Shown here: positions 15,172-17,708 of the stretch, one piece after another
Numbering within the stretch: the stretch's first letter is position 1
How the letters are laid out: every line of letters starts with the position of its first letter
Source of the DNA: UBA1724 sp963632245
Lineage (GTDB): Bacteria > Verrucomicrobiota > Lentisphaeria > Oligosphaerales > Oligosphaeraceae
Assembly (NCBI GenBank): GCA_963632245.1
Contig: CAVGTF010000031.1
Location: 1 to 17,708, forward strand
Length of the DNA: 17,708 nt
Direction of reading: 5' to 3'
Position numbers and translations under genes: made by a program
The notes under the pieces: model-generated
What the model saw: only the letters and a program-made list of their open reading frames with translations
What the model was told of the DNA's origin: nothing
The model's database searches: none

Positions 15172-17337
15172 ATGGCTGCCAGCCGCCGTTTTGAAATTGC
15201 CGAACTCTTCCCGCAGCCCAAGGAGGTCATCCTGGGCGAGGGCATCAGCGAACTAGCCGGTGACGTCCGGCTGTCCACCAGCAATGTGCTTCCCATCCAG
15301 CGCAAGGCGTTGCGCTCCATCCTGACGATGGCGGGCGTGCGTGTGGTGGCCAACAAGAAGAAATACGTTGTGGACGCGCAGGTGCTCGAGCCCGAGAACT
15401 TCGATCTCTCACGGGTGCCCGAGGCGGTCCGCAAGGACTACTACGAGCTGGAGATCAAGGGTAGCGAGGTCTTTATTCGCACTCCCGCCCAGGAGGGCAC
15501 GGTCTGGGCCGCCCAGACCCTCGCCAGCCTCTTCGCCACCATGTTCCGCGGCCGCGCAGTTCCCAATCTGCTGATCCGCGACTGGCCAATGGTCCCCTAC
15601 CGCGGCAGCGTCACCGCCGCTGACTGGGGGACCGAGCGCATGGATCCCAATGGATGGTATCAGGCGCTGGACGCCATGAGCGCCATGCACCTGAATCTCT
15701 GCGGCATTGGCGTGTATAACTGCGTGCCCGAGGTCCGCGCTTCCCGCTACGACCGCCCCTCCGAATTCCTGCTGGCAAATATCCACGAGGAGCCTGTTCC
15801 CGGCGATCCCGCCTCCCATAGTCGCCTGCGCTACTACAACGAGAAATACGACCGATGGTATGACCGGGAGGTCTCGCCCGTCCTGGCGGAAAACGACAGC
15901 TTCGACGAGGTCCTGGTCTATGGCCGCGAGCGCGGCGTGACCCTCTTCCCCATGATGGAGCTGCTCAATGGCTCCACGCTACTCCCCAAGCTCTTCCCCG
16001 CCCTCTCCGCTTGCGACGAAAAGGGACACCCCCTTTCCTATGGCCTCTGCCTCTCGTCGGCAAAGGGCAAGGAGGCGCTGGAGGGCTTCCTGGGAGACTT
16101 CCTCCAGAGATACTTCGAGGACGGCGTGCCCTTCTTCCATATCGGATTGGCGAAGATCGATGCCTGCCATCCCCACGCAGAGGACGGTCTCCCCGAGGGA
16201 CCCTGGTGCCACTGCGCAAAGTGCAAGAAGCTGACTCCCTCCGCACAGCTGGCGGTTTATCTCCGCGAATTGGTGGATTTCCTTTGCGCCCACGGCGTGG
16301 GAAAGGTGGTCTTCTTCGCGGATTGCCTCTTCCAGAAGGGCGATTTCCTGGGCAAGGAGCTCAAGGCACTCTTCCAGGATGAAGAGTTCGCTTCCCGCGT
16401 GATCCTCCATTGGCAGGAAGAGAAATCCCGTACCTCCCTCAAGGCACCCGTCCGCGCAATCCTCCAGAAGTGCGCCGGACAGTGGCGGGGACCCCTCGCA
16501 AACCAGGGCGCGTATGCCTCCTTCAGCCGAAATCTGGAGGGCGTGGACGCCGAGGCCAGCAAGATCGTGAAGGACGGCCTCAATGAGGGCGTGGTGGTCC
16601 GCGGACAATTCGATCCCCTCCACTGGGAACAGGTCTCCATGCTCGGCGTCCGCTGCTGGGAGACTCCCTCCTGGACCGAGGATACCATCGATGGTCTTCG
16701 CAAACGCTGGGCGTCTCTCCGCTGGAATGGTGTGGGCGAGGACTACCTGGCGTTGCTGGACCGTGTGGACGCGCTGTCCAAGGAACCCCTGTGCCAGAAG
16801 ACGCTCCCCTGGAAGGGCTATCTGCTGGACGAGGGCGCGAAGGACCATGTGCTTCCCGCCTGGCCCGAGAATGTGCTCTCTGATCTCGCTCAGGAGAAGG
16901 GCGTTTCCGCAAAGCTGGAGGCCCTCGCTCACGAGGCCACCGAGATCGTGGAAAAGACCGCCAGCCTCATGGGCGCCTCCCGCTGGAATGATCTCCAGGC
17001 CGCCTCTCTCCAGAGCATGATGACCGTGGCGCAGAAGACTCGCATCGTCTTGGAGTTCTTCGTGACGCTCCTGAAGCTCCGCGAGGCGATCTCCAAGAAG
17101 AGCGGCGGCGCCGCGGCGGCCAAGAAGATCCTGCAGCCCGCGCTACCCCAGCTGGTGACGGAACTCAAGGTCATCGAGGAGAATTCTCCCGATTGCCTCC
17201 TCTGGATCAATATGCAGCAGCTGGGCTGCCTGAAGCTCGTCCTCGAAAATATCCAGGAGGACCTGGACGCCGGCAAGAAGACCGCAAAAGACCTCCGGTG
17301 GTCTCTGCCGAAAGACTGGGAAGCGCCACAAGAATGA
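15172..17337 (+). CDS. GH20-like protein (beta-hexosaminidase-type fold), catalytic pair apparently lost
   Basis: The 721-aa protein is laid out like glycoside hydrolase 20: an N-terminal alpha/beta domain (about 1-135), then the typical barrel entry LIRDWPMVPYRG (134-145), a barrel with NLCGIGVYN and GVTLFPMMELL, and a helical C-terminus (about 600-721). Where active GH20 enzymes have HxGGDE, this one has HIGLAKID (323-330), so the Asp-Glu pair is not seen. A CHCAKC cluster (346-351) follows. No signal peptide or membrane segment is seen, so it may be cytoplasmic, unlike most hexosaminidases. The start is fixed by AGGAGAAGGA five bases before the ATG; an in-frame ATG at 14941 would add 77 low-complexity residues crossing the terminator. 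It may bind sugar, or belong to a related uncharacterised family. Confidence 0.65.
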   Translation: MAASRRFEIAELFPQPKEVILGEGISELAGDVRLSTSNVLPIQRKALRSILTMAGVRVVANKKKYVVDAQVLEPENFDLSRVPEAVRKDYYELEIKGSEVFIRTPAQEGTVWAAQTLASLFATMFRGRAVPNLLIRDWPMVPYRGSVTAADWGTERMDPNGWYQALDAMSAMHLNLCGIGVYNCVPEVRASRYDRPSEFLLANIHEEPVPGDPASHSRLRYYNEKYDRWYDREVSPVLAENDSFDEVLVYGRERGVTLFPMMELLNGSTLLPKLFPALSACDEKGHPLSYGLCLSSAKGKEALEGFLGDFLQRYFEDGVPFFHIGLAKIDACHPHAEDGLPEGPWCHCAKCKKLTPSAQLAVYLRELVDFLCAHGVGKVVFFADCLFQKGDFLGKELKALFQDEEFASRVILHWQEEKSRTSLKAPVRAILQKCAGQWRGPLANQGAYASFSRNLEGVDAEASKIVKDGLNEGVVVRGQFDPLHWEQVSMLGVRCWETPSWTEDTIDGLRKRWASLRWNGVGEDYLALLDRVDALSKEPLCQKTLPWKGYLLDEGAKDHVLPAWPENVLSDLAQEKGVSAKLEALAHEATEIVEKTASLMGASRWNDLQAASLQSMMTVAQKTRIVLEFFVTLLKLREAISKKSGGAAAAKKILQPALPQLVTELKVIEENSPDCLLWINMQQLGCLKLVLENIQEDLDAGKKTAKDLRWSLPKDWEAPQE

Positions 17338-17392
17338 TTCCGCCTGCGGGAAGCGCGCCCTGATGGCGCGCTAGTGCCGCCGGTAGGCGGAA
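17338..17392 (+). other. Branched inverted-repeat structure after the GH20-like stop codon
   Basis: Immediately after the stop, TTCCGCCT (17338-17345) pairs exactly with AGGCGGAA (17385-17392). Inside is a perfect 8-bp hairpin, AGCGCGCC with GGCGCGCT (17352-17372, loop CTGAT). A competing CCGCC-GGTA-GGCGG hairpin also sits at about 17378-17390. No T-run follows, so it is not a standard intrinsic terminator. The CCGCC...GGCGG unit also occurs in the repeats at both ends of the window. Confidence 0.6.
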
Positions 17393-17400
17393 GAAATTAG

Positions 17401-17445
17401 GCGGGGGCACGGGGGTGCAGCCCCGACCTCCTTTGGAGATCTTCC
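17401..17445 (-). repeat. Diverged inverted copy of the 40-nt GC-rich repeat
   Basis: Read on the minus strand it follows the order of the repeat at 1-40 and 213-252: an ATCTCCAAAGG-like start, a G-rich/C-rich hairpin, then a C-rich end. Similarity is roughly three quarters by eye, in contrast to the exact left-end pair. Confidence 0.5.
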
Positions 17446-17478
17446 TGCGAAACCCTCGCTAGGAAGAAACGCTCCGGT

Positions 17479-17562
17479 GCTAGGCACGCGCCGCGGAGCG
17501 GCCCAGAGAACGCACCCCGTACCGCCAGTAGGCGGAAGAGCGCCTGTGGCACCTTATAAAAC
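17479..17562 (+). repeat. Composite dispersed repeat, right copy
   Basis: It starts with GCTAGGCACGCGCCGCGG (17479-17505 module, one mismatch to 51-77). It then shows CCGTACCGCC, a CCGCCAGTAGGCGG hairpin and CGCCTGTGGCACC, and runs into ATAAAACCTACTCCC. Order and orientation match the left copy at 51-160. The intervening 17446-17478 holds nothing I recognise. Confidence 0.75.
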
Positions 17563-17639
17563 CTACTCCCTACTCCCTTCTCCCTTCTCCCTACTCCCTA
17601 CTCCCTACTCCCTACTCCCTGCTACCTTCTCCCTTCTAC
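17563..17639 (+). repeat. Heptamer tandem array (CTWCTCC x 11)
   Basis: Eleven head-to-tail 7-nt units, mostly CTACTCC or CTTCTCC, with two degenerate units near the end. The same array occurs with three units at 140-160 and one at 318-324, each time after CATAAACC or a close variant. The unit number therefore differs by locus. It is purely pyrimidine over most of its length and non-coding. 17640-17708 after it shows no gene. Confidence 0.9.
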
Positions 17640-17708
17640 CTAGCATAGGCGGAGGCCCGGGGGCGGTTTTTCTGGCGTGCTTAGAAGCAGAGCGGGCCCT
17701 GGGAAGGC

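Noticed and set aside
17563..17639. CRISPR-like array
   Set aside because: Seven-base units in direct contact with no spacers, and no cas genes; this is a simple tandem repeat.

Overview
The window (17.7 kb, clearly GC-rich) looks like chromosomal DNA of a Gram-negative-type bacterium: it carries an O-antigen ligase-family protein and nucleotide-sugar enzymes next to housekeeping genes (gmk, proC). The gene content and the GC-rich dispersed repeats would fit an uncultured PVC-group lineage (for example Lentisphaerota or Kiritimatiellota), but this is only an impression; no rRNA or taxonomic marker is present. No plasmid, phage, transposase, CRISPR or tRNA signature was seen.

Layout. 1-435 is non-coding and packed with dispersed repeats, including an exact 40-nt direct repeat. 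A rightward Bax inhibitor-1-like membrane protein (436-1131) ends at a strong intrinsic terminator (1157-1190). A long leftward block runs from 14200 down to 1196. In transcription order it holds a UDP-glucuronate decarboxylase-like enzyme, a TIM-barrel sugar isomerase/epimerase, proC, a second NAD-dependent sugar epimerase/dehydratase, a PSP1/RicT-like protein, an O-antigen ligase-like polymerase with a helical C-terminal tail, gmk, a MATE exporter, and, after a 126-bp gap, a 1502-codon gene in which SbcD and SbcC are fused. Start/stop contacts (an abutting stop and start, then two ATGA overlaps) tie the epimerase, RicT, the ligase and gmk together translationally. To the right, divergently, lie a CYTH-domain protein (GTG start), an intrinsic terminator, and a 721-aa GH20-like protein whose catalytic Asp-Glu pair seems to be missing. 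17338-17708 is again non-coding, with a branched hairpin, a diverged inverted copy of the left-end repeat, a second copy of another repeat module, and an 11-unit heptamer tandem array.

How the genes may work together. Two nucleotide-sugar enzymes and the ligase point to surface polysaccharide synthesis (a UDP-xylose branch is plausible). Gmk, ProC and RicT are general metabolism or regulation genes caught in the same transcription unit. The least ordinary items are the single-chain SbcDC, the catalytically divergent GH20-like protein, the repeat family at both ends, and a short pyrimidine-rich start-adjacent leader motif that recurs before two operon genes and resembles part of the repeats. 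I see no clear evidence of a wholly new multi-gene system.
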